Source: Mycobacterium yunnanensis (GTDB taxonomy: Bacteria; Actinomycetota; Actinomycetes; Mycobacteriales; Mycobacteriaceae). From it: a stretch of DNA of 64,000 bases. A program made the translations under genes and the position numbers. The stretch lies in contig NZ_JACKVK010000003.1 of NCBI RefSeq assembly GCF_025823185.1, positions 1 through 64,000 on the forward strand, written 5' to 3'. This document shows, in pieces, positions 1-9,310 of this stretch. How positions within the stretch are numbered: the stretch's first letter is position 1; the number at the start of each line of letters is the position of its first letter. The notes below the pieces were generated by a model, which was not told the DNA's origin, searched no databases, and worked only from the letters and a program-made list of their open reading frames with translations.

Positions 1-117
1 GAAGTCGCCGCCGAACTCAACGCCCGACCCCGCAAACGCCACAACTGGGCAACCCCAGCCGAAGAACTCCACCGACTACTCTCGAATCCGTCCACATACG
101 TTGCAGCGACCGCCTGA
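1..117 (+). CDS. IS30-family transposase, C-terminal end (runs off left edge)
   Basis: Frame 1 is open from the left edge to a TGA at 115-117. The 38 residues include the run LNARPRKRHNWATPAEELH, which is the usual C-terminal signature of IS30-family transposases (N-x-R-P-R-K ... W-x-T-P-x-E). The gene body lies outside the window. In IS30 elements of actinobacteria the terminal inverted repeat overlaps the transposase stop (recalled, not computed), so the right end of the element is probably near 117-125. It abuts a half copy of a palindromic repeat at 135-156. Whether the element is intact cannot be judged here. Confidence 0.75.
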   Translation, partial: EVAAELNARPRKRHNWATPAEELHRLLSNPSTYVAATA

Positions 118-134
118 ATCCAAGTCCACAGAAC

Positions 135-156
135 GCGATCTGTGCGCACACTCGAT
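135..156. repeat. Half copy of a mycobacterial palindromic intergenic repeat
   Basis: The 22 bases starting GCGATCTGTGCGCACAC are the same as the right arm of the hairpin at 1072-1093 except for one base. The expected left arm is missing. Only a short CACAGA remains upstream, giving a weak 6-bp stem with TCTGTG. The missing arm lies where the IS30 end would be, so insertion may have removed it. Confidence 0.6.
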
Positions 157-194
157 CGGTGCGAGTGTCGGTTCCTAGGCCGACGCTGCCAACC

Positions 195-1067
195 GTGGAC
201 GACGACACGACACCCTTCATCGGCAGCGAGGCCCTCGTCAACGGGCGGGTGGCCAACAAGTACCAATTGCGCAAGGCGCATCAGGCGATCCTGCCCGACA
301 TCTATCTGCCCGCCGGCGTCCAGCCGACGCTGCGGCAGCGGACGCGGGGCGCATGGCAGTGGACCTACGGTGACGGTGTCATCTGCGGATTGGCGGCGGC
401 CGCGATGCACGGCAGTCGCTGGATCGCCGATGACGTGCCCGTTGAACTCATCTGGCCGAACGCGCGGCCGCCTCGCGGCGTCAAGACCCGACGAGATCGA
501 CTGCTGGGCAACGAGTTCGAAACACTCGACGGCATGTGGGTGACCACGGCGGCCAGGACGGCGTTCGACCTCGGCCGTCGTGGTCCGGTGGGTTCGTGCG
601 TGGAGCGCATCGACGCGCTCGGTCGTGCAACGGGATTGGACGTCGACTCCGTCTTGGCGGTGGCGCGGCGGCACCCGGGATCACCAGGGGTTCGCAAGCT
701 GCCTGCGGTGCTGGACCTCTACGACCCAGGTGCGGAGTCGCCGAGGGAAACGTGGTTGCGGCTCTTGCTGATTCGAGCGGGATATCCGCGGCCCCGCACC
801 CAGATTCCGGTGAGCGGTGGATACGGGCAGCCGACGTACTACCTCGACATGGGATGGGAGGAACGTCGGCTCGCCGTCGAGTACGACGGAGACCACCATC
901 GCACCGACCCGGTGCAGTTCGCCAAGGACATCGTCCGCATCGAGTTGGCCCACCAACTTGGCTGGCAGGTCATCAGAGTCGCGAAGGCCAACCGAACGGC
1001 GGACGTTCTCGCCCGGGTGCAACGGGCGTGGCAATCGAGTGTGCGTACAGATCGCGAAGAGTCGTGA
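195..1067 (+). CDS. DUF559 (Vsr-like endonuclease fold) protein with AbiEi-type N-terminal region
   Basis: This is a 290-residue protein. The second half carries the DUF559 core typical of Vsr/restriction-like nuclease folds: LAVEYDGDHH supplies the acidic residue pair, followed by a Lys-containing strand and WQVIRVAKAN. The first half, with a helix-turn-helix-like start and the GLAAAAMHGSRW segment, resembles the antitoxin-like AbiEi domain often attached to DUF559 in mycobacteria. A GTG at 159 would add 12 residues. I prefer GTG 195 because family members usually begin with the acidic DDDTTPF-like run. No partner toxin gene is visible. The last codons, including the stop, form the left arm of the hairpin at 1034-1093. 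Nuclease activity is inferred from the fold only. Confidence 0.75.
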   Translation: MDDDTTPFIGSEALVNGRVANKYQLRKAHQAILPDIYLPAGVQPTLRQRTRGAWQWTYGDGVICGLAAAAMHGSRWIADDVPVELIWPNARPPRGVKTRRDRLLGNEFETLDGMWVTTAARTAFDLGRRGPVGSCVERIDALGRATGLDVDSVLAVARRHPGSPGVRKLPAVLDLYDPGAESPRETWLRLLLIRAGYPRPRTQIPVSGGYGQPTYYLDMGWEERRLAVEYDGDHHRTDPVQFAKDIVRIELAHQLGWQVIRVAKANRTADVLARVQRAWQSSVRTDREES

Positions 1068-1093
1068 GTCTGCGATCTGTGCGCACACCCGAT
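1034..1093. terminator. Palindromic repeat / bidirectional terminator
   Basis: Two 22-base arms (1034-1055 and 1072-1093) pair at 20 of 22 positions around a 16-base loop. The repeat lies between two convergent genes, the DUF559 gene ending at 1067 and the thiolase ending at 1118, so it can terminate transcription from both sides. The left arm is inside the coding sequence. Related copies are at 135-156, 26003-26062 and 36754-36813. Confidence 0.65.
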
Positions 1094-1117
1094 GCAGCAG
1101 AGTCGGCGGAGGCGCGC

Positions 1118-2335
<1,218 letters not shown>

Positions 2336-2370
2336 GGCGAACTCCTCGATAGGGGACGGCTAGACCGAAC

Positions 2371-3330
2371 CTAACCCGTGACCGTGGCGACGATCGGCGC
2401 GGGTACGCCCGTCGTGCGCCGCCAGAACTGCGTGACGCCGCCCAGGCGGGCCAGCAACGAGTCGCCCCGCGCCTCGAGGGCCGGCTCGACGTCGGCGTCG
2501 GCGCTCCACTCACCCAGCGCCTTGCACAGCGCGGGCAGCAGCTGCTGGGCGGCCAACGCATAGCCGGCCGCCGACGGATGGAACATGTCCTGGGAGAAGA
2601 ACTCCTCCGGGGCCTGCTGGAACTCCGAGGCCAGCAGTTCCGAGAACGGCACCGGCACGCCGCCCGCAGCGCGCACCTCGGCGGCCTGCGCATGGGCCAG
2701 TCGAAGACCGATGGTGCGCGCGACGGTGCGCAGCGGTTGCGGAATCGCGGTGATGACGCCGAAGTCCGGGCAGGTGCCGACGACGACGACCGCTCCGCTG
2801 CCCCGCAACCGGCGGACCGCGGCACCGAGCCGCCGCGCGGATTGCCCGACGCCGTTGAGGGCGGTGACGTCGTTGGCGCCGATCATCACCACCGCGGCGT
2901 CGGGAGGCGGACCCGCCACGAACATCGCGTCGATCTGTCCCGAGAGCCCCTTCGACGTGGCCCCGACGATTGCCTTGGTGCTCAACCGAATCCGCTTGCC
3001 GGACTGCTCGGCGAGCCCGCGCGCGATCAACACGCCTGGCACCTCGTCGGCGATCATGCAGCCGTAGCCGGTGGCCGTCGAGTCGCCGAACACCATCAGA
3101 TGGACGTCGAAGGGCACGCCGCGGTGCCACCTCTCGAACGGGCCGCCGCCCGCAGAGTAGACGCCGTCGGCCCGCGGCGGAACGTCCCACGACTTGGGAA
3201 TGACCTGACGGGCCTGGTCAGCCTGCACCTGAAGGAGGTTCCTGGCACCGACATACGCCGAACCCGTCGACGCGAGCGTCGCCGCCGCTGCCAGGGCAAC
3301 GGTCGAACGTCGCGGTGCACGATTGCCCAC
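2371..3330 (-). CDS. Exported GDSL/SGNH esterase (Rv1075c-like)
   Basis: This 319-residue protein has an SGNH hydrolase core. Block I is FGDSTATGYG with nucleophile Ser84, block III is IGANDV (Asn153), and block V is DMFHPSAAGY with Asp248 and His251. An N-terminal basic stretch followed by a hydrophobic alanine-rich helix (about residues 8-30) looks like a signal peptide or membrane anchor, so the enzyme probably acts outside the membrane or in the cell wall. The order with fadA3 and the divergent lipU matches Rv1075c, which has been described as a GDSL lipase/esterase. The substrate is unknown from sequence. Confidence 0.88.
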   Translation of the reverse strand: MGNRAPRRSTVALAAAATLASTGSAYVGARNLLQVQADQARQVIPKSWDVPPRADGVYSAGGGPFERWHRGVPFDVHLMVFGDSTATGYGCMIADEVPGVLIARGLAEQSGKRIRLSTKAIVGATSKGLSGQIDAMFVAGPPPDAAVVMIGANDVTALNGVGQSARRLGAAVRRLRGSGAVVVVGTCPDFGVITAIPQPLRTVARTIGLRLAHAQAAEVRAAGGVPVPFSELLASEFQQAPEEFFSQDMFHPSAAGYALAAQQLLPALCKALGEWSADADVEPALEARGDSLLARLGGVTQFWRRTTGVPAPIVATVTG

Positions 3331-3432
3331 GCGGCCAGTTTAGGACGGTCCCGACGGGATATCCGCGTGGTAGCGGTCACGGCCGGTCACGGTGCGATAT
3401 CGACTGCGGTACGAAATCGGGTTTCCCATTCG

Positions 3433-3454
3433 TTGAACAATTGAAAGGGTTCAA
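3433..3454. promoter_or_regulatory. Inverted repeat in the intergenic region upstream of lipU
   Basis: TTGAAC and GTTCAA form perfect 6-bp arms around 10 bases in the divergent region between the GDSL esterase and lipU. The size suits a dimeric repressor operator, but no regulator is encoded nearby. The rest of the 190-base gap shows no gene. Confidence 0.3.
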
Positions 3455-3525
3455 GCTAAGTTACCTGGGGTTGGCTAAGCATTAACGGGCCTCGGGCACT
3501 ACATCGGCGTAGGGAAGTGGTGACG

Positions 3526-4578
3526 ATGACCGCACCAAGTGACGTATCCCGTTCGTATGGAACCACCGTTGGCGCTGGTAGATCGCGCAAGACACGACGA
3601 TTCCCCGTCAGTGACGGTGCTCCGCTCGAGGTGGTCGAGGACGGCCCGAGCCTAGCCGGTCGGTTGTTTGCTCTTGGCGCGATGATGACGATCAAGCCAA
3701 CCCTCGCCGTGGGCGGCTACTTGCCGCGGATGCCGTGGCCCTTCGGCGTGGTCGACTTCGCTGCCCGGGTGCTGCGGCCCGCCCCCGGCACGGTGCGCGC
3801 CACCATCGGTCTGCCGAACTGCACCGCGCAGCTGGTCCGGGCGGCGGGCGTGCTGCCCGCCGACGGTACCCGCAGCGTCATCCTCTACATGCACGGCGGC
3901 GCGTTCCTCACCTGCGGTGCCAACACCCACGGTCGCCTGGTGACCGCACTGTCGCGGTTCGCCGACAGCCCCGCGCTGGCCGTGAATTACCGGATGATCC
4001 CCAAGCACTCCATTGGCGAGGCCGTCGACGACTGTTACGACGCCTACCGGTGGTTGCGGCTCAAGGGCTACGACCCGTCGCAGATCGTGCTGGCGGGGGA
4101 TTCGGCGGGCGGCTACCTGTCGCTGGCACTGGCCGAGCGGCTCAACCTGGAGGGCGAGCTGCCCGCGGCGATGGTCACGATGTCGCCCCTCTTCGAGATC
4201 GACAACGAGGGCCGCGCCCAGCACCCGAACGCCCACTCCGACGCGATGTTCCCGTCGAAGGCCTTCGACATGCTGGTCGACTACATCGAGCGTGCGGCCA
4301 AGCGCCACGTCGTCGACGGCAAGCCCGAGGAAGTCTACGAACCGCTCGACCACGTCGAGACCGGTCTGCCGCGGACCCTGATTCACGTGTCGGGCTCGGA
4401 GGTTCTGCTCAACGACGCCAGAAAGGCCTCGCACATGCTCGCCGCGGCCGGGGTGCCCGTCGAAGTCCACGTCTGGCCTGGTCAGATGCACGTCTTCCAG
4501 CTGGGAGCGCCGCACGTGAAGGAAGCGACCCGGTCGCTCAAGCAGATCGGCGACTACATCCGAGAGGCGACCTGGTAA
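3526..4578 (+). CDS. lipU: Alpha/beta hydrolase of the hormone-sensitive lipase family, LipU-like
   Basis: This esterase/lipase of about 350 residues carries the HSL-family oxyanion motif HGGAF and the nucleophile elbow GDSAGGY. The acid residue follows GSEVLLND, and the catalytic His is in GQMHVFQLG near the C-terminus. ATG 3526 is preferred over GTG 3517 because AGGGA at 3511-3515 is then a well-spaced ribosome binding site. Position before cbs matches Rv1076. It probably hydrolyses short- to medium-chain esters. There is no clear signal peptide, so the location is uncertain. Confidence 0.9.
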   Translation: MTAPSDVSRSYGTTVGAGRSRKTRRFPVSDGAPLEVVEDGPSLAGRLFALGAMMTIKPTLAVGGYLPRMPWPFGVVDFAARVLRPAPGTVRATIGLPNCTAQLVRAAGVLPADGTRSVILYMHGGAFLTCGANTHGRLVTALSRFADSPALAVNYRMIPKHSIGEAVDDCYDAYRWLRLKGYDPSQIVLAGDSAGGYLSLALAERLNLEGELPAAMVTMSPLFEIDNEGRAQHPNAHSDAMFPSKAFDMLVDYIERAAKRHVVDGKPEEVYEPLDHVETGLPRTLIHVSGSEVLLNDARKASHMLAAAGVPVEVHVWPGQMHVFQLGAPHVKEATRSLKQIGDYIREATW

Positions 4579-4607
4579 CCGAACCGCGCGCCTGACACGA
4601 TGGACCC

Positions 4608-6002
4608 ATGCGAATCGCGGGTCATGTCAGTGAGCTCATCGGCAACACGCCTCTCGTCCGGCTGAACTCCGTTGTGCCCGAAGGCGCCGGACTCGTCGCG
4701 GCCAAGGTCGAGTACCTCAACCCAGGGGGCAGTTCCAAGGATCGCATCGCGATCAAGATGATCGACGCCGCCGAGGCCAGCGGCGAGCTCAAGCCGGGCG
4801 GCACGATCGTGGAGCCGACCTCGGGCAACACCGGCGTGGGACTGGCCCTGGTTGCCCAACAGCGCGGCTACAAGTGCATCTTCGTCTGCCCCGACAAGGT
4901 CAGCGAGGACAAGCGAAACGTGTTGCGCGCGTACGGCGCCGAGGTCGTCGTGTCTCCGACCGCGGTGCCGCCGGACCACCCCGACAGCTATTACAGCGTC
5001 TCCGACCGGTTGGTCCGCGAGATCGACGGTGCTTGGAAGCCCGACCAGTACTCGAACCCGAACGGCCCTGCGAGCCATTACGAGACGACCGGTCCGGAGA
5101 TCTGGGCCGCCACCGAGGGCAAGATCACCCACTTCGTCACCGGGGTCGGCACCGGCGGGACGATCACCGGCGCGGGTCGATACCTCAAGGAGGTGTCCGG
5201 GGGCGCGGTGAAGATCATCGGCGCCGACCCGGAGGGGTCGGTGTACTCGGGCGGCACCGGCCGGCCCTACCTCGTCGAGGGAGTGGGCGAGGACTTCTGG
5301 CCGTCGGCCTACGACCCCACCGTCACCGATGAGATCATCGCCGTCTCCGACGCCGACTCCTTCGAGATGACGCGTCGTCTCGCGCGTGAGGAGGCGTTGT
5401 TGGTCGGCGGGTCGTGCGGGATGGCGACGGTCGCCGCCATCCGGGTGGCGGAACGCGCCGGGCCGGACGCCGTCATCGTGGTCCTGCTGCCCGACGGCGG
5501 AAGAGGTTATCTCTCAAAGATCTTCAGTGATTCCTGGATGTCGTCCTACGGCTTCCTCCGGGAGCGACTCGACGGTTCGGTGGAACAGACGACCGTCGGA
5601 GACGTGTTGCGCGGCAAGTCAGGTGCGCTGCCGGACCTCGTGCACACCCACCCCTCGGAGACGGTGCGTGACGCCATCGGGATCCTTCGCGAGTACGGGG
5701 TGTCCCAGATGCCGGTCGTCGGCGCGGAACCGCCCGTGATGGCGGGCGAGGTGGCCGGCAGCGTCTCCGAGCGGGAACTGCTGTCGGCGGTGTTCGAGGG
5801 CCGGGCCAAGCTCGCCGACGCCGTGTCGGAGCACATGAGCCCGGCGCTGCCGCTGATCGGTGCGGGCGAATTGGTCAGTGCCGCAGCCAAGGAACTGCGC
5901 GACATCGACGCCGTGATGGTGGTCGAGGAGGGCAAGCCGGTGGGCGTGCTGACCCGGCACGACCTGCTGGGCTTCCTGTCGAATGGCAGCTCCCGCCGAT
6001 AG
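4608..6002 (+). CDS. cbs: Cystathionine beta-synthase
   Basis: This 464-residue PLP enzyme condenses homocysteine with serine or a related donor in reverse transsulfuration. The PLP lysine is Lys44 in NPGGSSKDRIA and the phosphate-binding loop is TSGNTGVGLA. The catalytic domain ends near residue 330. Two C-terminal CBS repeats (about 335-460) include SETVRDAIGILREYGVSQMP and the PVGVLTRHDLL end, the usual bacterial and eukaryotic regulatory module. It matches Rv1077. With metB at 9.3 kb it gives both transsulfuration directions close together. The start ATG lies 30 bases after lipU. Confidence 0.94.
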   Translation: MRIAGHVSELIGNTPLVRLNSVVPEGAGLVAAKVEYLNPGGSSKDRIAIKMIDAAEASGELKPGGTIVEPTSGNTGVGLALVAQQRGYKCIFVCPDKVSEDKRNVLRAYGAEVVVSPTAVPPDHPDSYYSVSDRLVREIDGAWKPDQYSNPNGPASHYETTGPEIWAATEGKITHFVTGVGTGGTITGAGRYLKEVSGGAVKIIGADPEGSVYSGGTGRPYLVEGVGEDFWPSAYDPTVTDEIIAVSDADSFEMTRRLAREEALLVGGSCGMATVAAIRVAERAGPDAVIVVLLPDGGRGYLSKIFSDSWMSSYGFLRERLDGSVEQTTVGDVLRGKSGALPDLVHTHPSETVRDAIGILREYGVSQMPVVGAEPPVMAGEVAGSVSERELLSAVFEGRAKLADAVSEHMSPALPLIGAGELVSAAAKELRDIDAVMVVEEGKPVGVLTRHDLLGFLSNGSSRR

Positions 6003-6108
6003 CGATGGCGCAGTGCCGGATTGATGACTTCTTGCTGACCTTTTTCAGCTAGTTCTCGGGTAGGGTAACAGCGCTCAGACCAGCAAAATCGATCACTGGA
6101 AGGCGTTC

Positions 6109-6444
6109 ATGACCGAGTATCCGCCGCCGCCTCCGGGGAATTACCCGCCTCCACCGCCGCCTGGAAGTTATCCGCCGCCAGGGGGATACGGGGGATACGG
6201 GGGTTATGAGCCCGCGCCCCCGCAGGGGAACAACAACCTCGCCGTGGCCTCCTTGGTCTGCTCGGTGATCGGTCTCTTCTGCGGCATTGGTGCGATCGTC
6301 GGGATCGTCCTCGGCATCGTCGCCATGAACCAGATCAAGAAGACGGGGCAAGCGGGCCACGGTTTGGCCTTGGCCGGTGTCATCGTCGGCGCGGCCTCCC
6401 TCGTCTTGAGCTTCATCGGGTACTTCGTCTTCTTCTCGAACTGA
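6109..6444 (+). CDS. Small proline-rich DUF4190 membrane protein
   Basis: This 111-residue protein has a Pro/Gly/Tyr-rich N-terminus (about residues 3-40) and a DUF4190 module with two transmembrane helices (about 44-70 and 85-108). The helices are linked by the conserved segment NQIKKTGQAGHGLALAG. It is the first of three consecutive proline-rich or RDD-type membrane proteins in the position of the M. tuberculosis pra gene (Rv1078). Function is unknown. The charged, proline-rich tail probably faces the cytoplasm. GGAAGG upstream of the ATG gives a plausible ribosome binding site. Confidence 0.82.
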   Translation: MTEYPPPPPGNYPPPPPPGSYPPPGGYGGYGGYEPAPPQGNNNLAVASLVCSVIGLFCGIGAIVGIVLGIVAMNQIKKTGQAGHGLALAGVIVGAASLVLSFIGYFVFFSN

Positions 6445-6514
6445 CCGCCAGTCCCACGATCACACCGGCCCGTCGGCAGACGGGTTTCGCTGTCCGAACC
6501 CACTAGGACGTGAC

Positions 6515-7558
6515 ATGACCAACCCGCCGCAGCCGCCCGAGGGTGGCCATCCGAACGAAGGCAACTACCCGCCGCCCCCGCAGGGTGGTTATCCGCCACC
6601 GCCGCAGGGCGGTTACCCGCCGCCACCGCAGGGTGGCTACCCGCCGCCCCCGCAGGGTGGCTACCCGCCGCCCCGGCAGGGCGGTTACCCGCCACCGCCA
6701 CCCCCGCAGGGCAGCTACCCGCCGCCACCACCCCCGCAGGGCGGCTACGCTCCGCCTCCTCCCGGCGGTTACGCGCCCCCACAGGGCGGTTATCCGGCAC
6801 CGGGTGGTTACCCGGCACAAGGTGGTTACGGGGGCTACCCGCCGGCCGCCGGCGGGCAACTGGACCTCGGCGACGGGTTCGGCTGGGCCTGGAACAAGTT
6901 CAGCAAGAACGCCGGCGCGCTGATCGTGCCGACCTTGGTCTACGCCGTCTTGCTGTTCCTCGTAGGCATTGGCGTCTACTCGTTGGCCATCGCGGTGTCG
7001 CCAGATGCGGTGAGCACCTACTCCACCGACGACACCAGCTTCAGCTACTCGATGACGTCGGGACTGAGCGCCGCAGGCCTGTTCGTGGTGTTCCTCGGGA
7101 GCATCCTGACCTTCGTGCTCGCGGGTGCCATCACCTCGGCCTACTACGGCGGGCTCCTGGACATCGCCGACGGGCAGCAGGTGTCAGCCGGGTCCTTCTT
7201 CAAGCCGCGCAACGTGGGCCGGGTGCTCGTCGCCAGCCTGATCATCGGCGTCGTGTCGTCGATACTGAGCTTCTGCTTCATCTTCAGTGTGGTCATCGGT
7301 CTGTTCACGATGTTCACGACCGTGTTGATCGTCGAACGCGACACCCCGCCGATCCAGGCGATCAAGGAGAGCTTTCAGTTGGTGAGGTCGAACTTCGGTT
7401 CGGCCGTGCTGGCGTATCTCCTGGCGCTCCTCTTGATCGTGGTAGGCGCCATCGTCTGCTTCGTCGGTCTGCTCGTCGGCGCGCCGCTAGCGGGTCTCAT
7501 CCTGGTGTACGCCTACCGCAAGCTGACCGGCGGTCAAGTCGCGCCGAGGACGCCGTAG
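6515..7558 (+). CDS. Proline-rich integral membrane protein with YPPPPQGG repeats
   Basis: This 347-residue protein has about 115 N-terminal residues of tandem Y-P-P-P-P-Q-G-G units and variants, followed by a hydrophobic domain of five to six helices (about 130-335). The membrane part, with the GWAWNKFSKNAGALIVPTLVYA segment and a late RKLTGGQ, resembles the poorly known integral membrane domains found with glycerophosphodiester phosphodiesterase-like or DUF975-like proteins. Mycobacterial proline-rich antigens have the same architecture. It lies between the DUF4190 and RDD genes on the same strand, 70 and 48 bases away, so the three may be co-transcribed. Function is unknown. Confidence 0.82.
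   Translation: MTNPPQPPEGGHPNEGNYPPPPQGGYPPPPQGGYPPPPQGGYPPPPQGGYPPPRQGGYPPPPPPQGSYPPPPPPQGGYAPPPPGGYAPPQGGYPAPGGYPAQGGYGGYPPAAGGQLDLGDGFGWAWNKFSKNAGALIVPTLVYAVLLFLVGIGVYSLAIAVSPDAVSTYSTDDTSFSYSMTSGLSAAGLFVVFLGSILTFVLAGAITSAYYGGLLDIADGQQVSAGSFFKPRNVGRVLVASLIIGVVSSILSFCFIFSVVIGLFTMFTTVLIVERDTPPIQAIKESFQLVRSNFGSAVLAYLLALLLIVVGAIVCFVGLLVGAPLAGLILVYAYRKLTGGQVAPRTP
6565..6840 (+). repeat. Tandem coding repeats (24-bp unit, YPPPPQGG)
   Basis: From 6565 the DNA repeats a 24-base unit five times nearly perfectly. It then degenerates to 30-base and shorter versions. The repeat is in frame and encodes the flexible proline-rich tail. It is expected to vary in copy number between strains by slippage or recombination. 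Confidence 0.8.
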
Positions 7559-7606
7559 CGACCACCATCTGCGTCCCCTGCTGATGGGCTCGTTCGGTAC
7601 GGTCGT

Positions 7607-8140
7607 GTGGTGCGACCTTCCGAACCCGGGCAGCCCGCCTACGCGCCCTGGTGGCGGCGGATCGTGGCGGCGATGGTCGACGTCGTCCCGGTCGTGGTTC
7701 TGGCGCTGGTGGCTCTCGCGCTGGCCTGGGTGACGCGAAACCCCTTGTGCGACGGCGATCCTTCCATTCGCGATCTGGGGTCGCAGTGTGGGGACGCCGG
7801 TTCGACGCCGCTGGGCTGGTGGAGCTTCGTCGCCTGCTGGTTGGCGATGGTCGGATATGCCGTGTGGAACCTGGGCCTGCGACAGGGACGAGGCGGCGCA
7901 AGCCTCGGCAAGGGCCTGCTGGGCATCCGGGTGCTCGACGCGACGACGCAGCAGCCGATCGGGTTCACGCGATCGACGGTCCGCCTGCTCGCCCACGTCG
8001 CCGACGTCGTACCCCTGTTGCTCGGGGTGCTGTGGCCGCTGTGGGATCGCAGGCGGCAGAGCTTCTCCGACAAGTTGGCCTCGACGGTCGTTCAGCGGAA
8101 CGCGCTGACCCCGGTGAGCGCTTCGCCGATCACCAACTGA
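7607..8140 (+). CDS. RDD family membrane protein (Pra/Rv1078-like C-terminal domain)
   Basis: This 177-residue protein has an RDD domain: WWRRIVAAMVDVVPVVV at the start, where the usual R-x-x-A-x-x-V-D pattern opens the first helix. GASLGKGLLGIRVLD sits between helices two and three, and DRRRQSFSDKLASTVV is at the end. Three transmembrane helices are visible. RDD proteins are membrane proteins of mostly unknown role, some linked to ion transport. In M. tuberculosis the RDD domain is fused to the proline-rich region as Pra. Here they are separate genes. Two GTG codons (7607, 7610) could start it. The 3' end overlaps the convergent acyl-CoA dehydrogenase gene by 49 bases. Confidence 0.85.
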   Translation: MVRPSEPGQPAYAPWWRRIVAAMVDVVPVVVLALVALALAWVTRNPLCDGDPSIRDLGSQCGDAGSTPLGWWSFVACWLAMVGYAVWNLGLRQGRGGASLGKGLLGIRVLDATTQQPIGFTRSTVRLLAHVADVVPLLLGVLWPLWDRRRQSFSDKLASTVVQRNALTPVSASPITN

Positions 8141-9258
8141 TGCACCTCGGAGGTGCCCTCGTAGGTGAGCACCGATTCCAGGTTGTTGGCATGCCGGATC
8201 ACCGGGTACTCCAGCGTGATTCCGTTGGCGCCCAACAAGGTTCGGCATTGTCGGGCAATCTTGATCGCCTCGCGCACGTTGTTGAGCTTGCCGACACTGA
8301 CCTGTTCCGGCTTGATCTTGCCGTCGTCCTTGAGCCTGCCAAGGTGCAACGCCAGGAGCTGCGCCTTGCCCAATTCGACTGCCATGTCGGCGATCTTGGC
8401 CTGGGTGAGCTGATATCCGGACAGGGGCTTGTCGAAGACCTCACGGGTGCCGACGTAGTCCAACGTCGTCTCCAGGCAGTCACGGGCTGCGCCGACCGAT
8501 CCAAACACGATGCCGAACCGCGCCTCGGACAGACATGCCAACGGACCCGACAGTCCGCGCGCGCCCGGCAGTTTGGCGTCGTCCGGCAGTCGGACGTCGT
8601 CGAGGCTGAACTCCGAGGTGACCGAGGCGCGCAGCGACATCTTGTGGGTCATCGCCCGCGCGGAGAAGCCGGGAGTCGAGGTGGGGACCACGAACCCGAT
8701 GACGCCTTCCTCGGCGCGCGCCCACACGATGGCGACGTCGGCGATCGAGGCGTTGGTGATCCACATCTTGGATCCGTTCAGAATCCAGTCCGACCCGTCG
8801 CGGCGGGCGGTCGTCCGCATGCCGCCGGGGTTGGAACCGAAGTCCGGCTCGGTCAGACCAAAGCAGCCGATCAGCTCGCCTGCGGCCATGCCCGGCAGCC
8901 ACTGTTCTCGTTGTTCCTCGCTGCCCCAGCGGTGGATGGCGAACATCGCCAGGGAGCCCTGGACGGACACCAAGCTCCGGAGACCGCTGTCGACGGCTTC
9001 GAGCTCTTGGCACACCAGCCCGTAGGCGGTCGCCGAGGATCCGCTGCACCCGTAACCCTCCAGATGCATGCCAAGCAGGCCCAGCTTGCCGATCTCGACG
9101 GCGAGGTCGCGCACCGGAACCTCACCGGTCTCGAACCACTCGGGGATGTGCGGGCGCAGACGGGACTCGCCGAACTCCCGAACCATGGTGCGCAATTCGA
9201 GGTCCTCGGATGTCAGCAGCGTGTCGAGGTCGAGAAGACTTTCGATCGTCGTGGCCAT
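8092..9258 (-). CDS. Acyl-CoA dehydrogenase, glutaryl-CoA dehydrogenase type
   Basis: This 388-residue flavoenzyme, counted from ATG 9258, closely follows human glutaryl-CoA dehydrogenase in sequence. GELIGCFGLTEPDFGSNP is the FAD-binding signature. TYEGTSEVH contains the catalytic Glu (residue 367). The Arg and Ser that bind the glutaryl carboxylate in the human enzyme (from memory Arg94 and Ser98) are present in the segment GLRSLVSVQGSL. It probably oxidises glutaryl-CoA or a similar dicarboxylyl-CoA from lysine or aromatic breakdown. The M. tuberculosis region has no counterpart between pra and metB. A GTG at 9327 would extend it over the metB start, so MATT at 9258 is preferred. Confidence 0.88.
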   Translation of the reverse strand: MATTIESLLDLDTLLTSEDLELRTMVREFGESRLRPHIPEWFETGEVPVRDLAVEIGKLGLLGMHLEGYGCSGSSATAYGLVCQELEAVDSGLRSLVSVQGSLAMFAIHRWGSEEQREQWLPGMAAGELIGCFGLTEPDFGSNPGGMRTTARRDGSDWILNGSKMWITNASIADVAIVWARAEEGVIGFVVPTSTPGFSARAMTHKMSLRASVTSEFSLDDVRLPDDAKLPGARGLSGPLACLSEARFGIVFGSVGAARDCLETTLDYVGTREVFDKPLSGYQLTQAKIADMAVELGKAQLLALHLGRLKDDGKIKPEQVSVGKLNNVREAIKIARQCRTLLGANGITLEYPVIRHANNLESVLTYEGTSEVHQLVIGEALTGVSAFR

Positions 9259-9284
9259 AACCTTCGTTCTACACCAGAGGTGGT

Positions 9285-9310
9285 CATCACCGTTACCCTG
9301 AACGGTGATG
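9285..9310. promoter_or_regulatory. Perfect 10-bp palindrome over the metB start codon
   Basis: CATCACCGTT and AACGGTGATG are perfect complementary arms around a 6-base loop (ACCCTG). The right arm contains the metB ATG at 9308-9310. The element lies in the 49-base gap between the divergent acyl-CoA dehydrogenase and metB starts. It could be a protein operator or an RNA hairpin hiding the start codon. Confidence 0.5.

Noticed and set aside
6565..6840. Regular short repeats that could suggest a CRISPR array
   Set aside because: The units are adjacent, have no unique spacers and are in frame, encoding YPPPPQGG.
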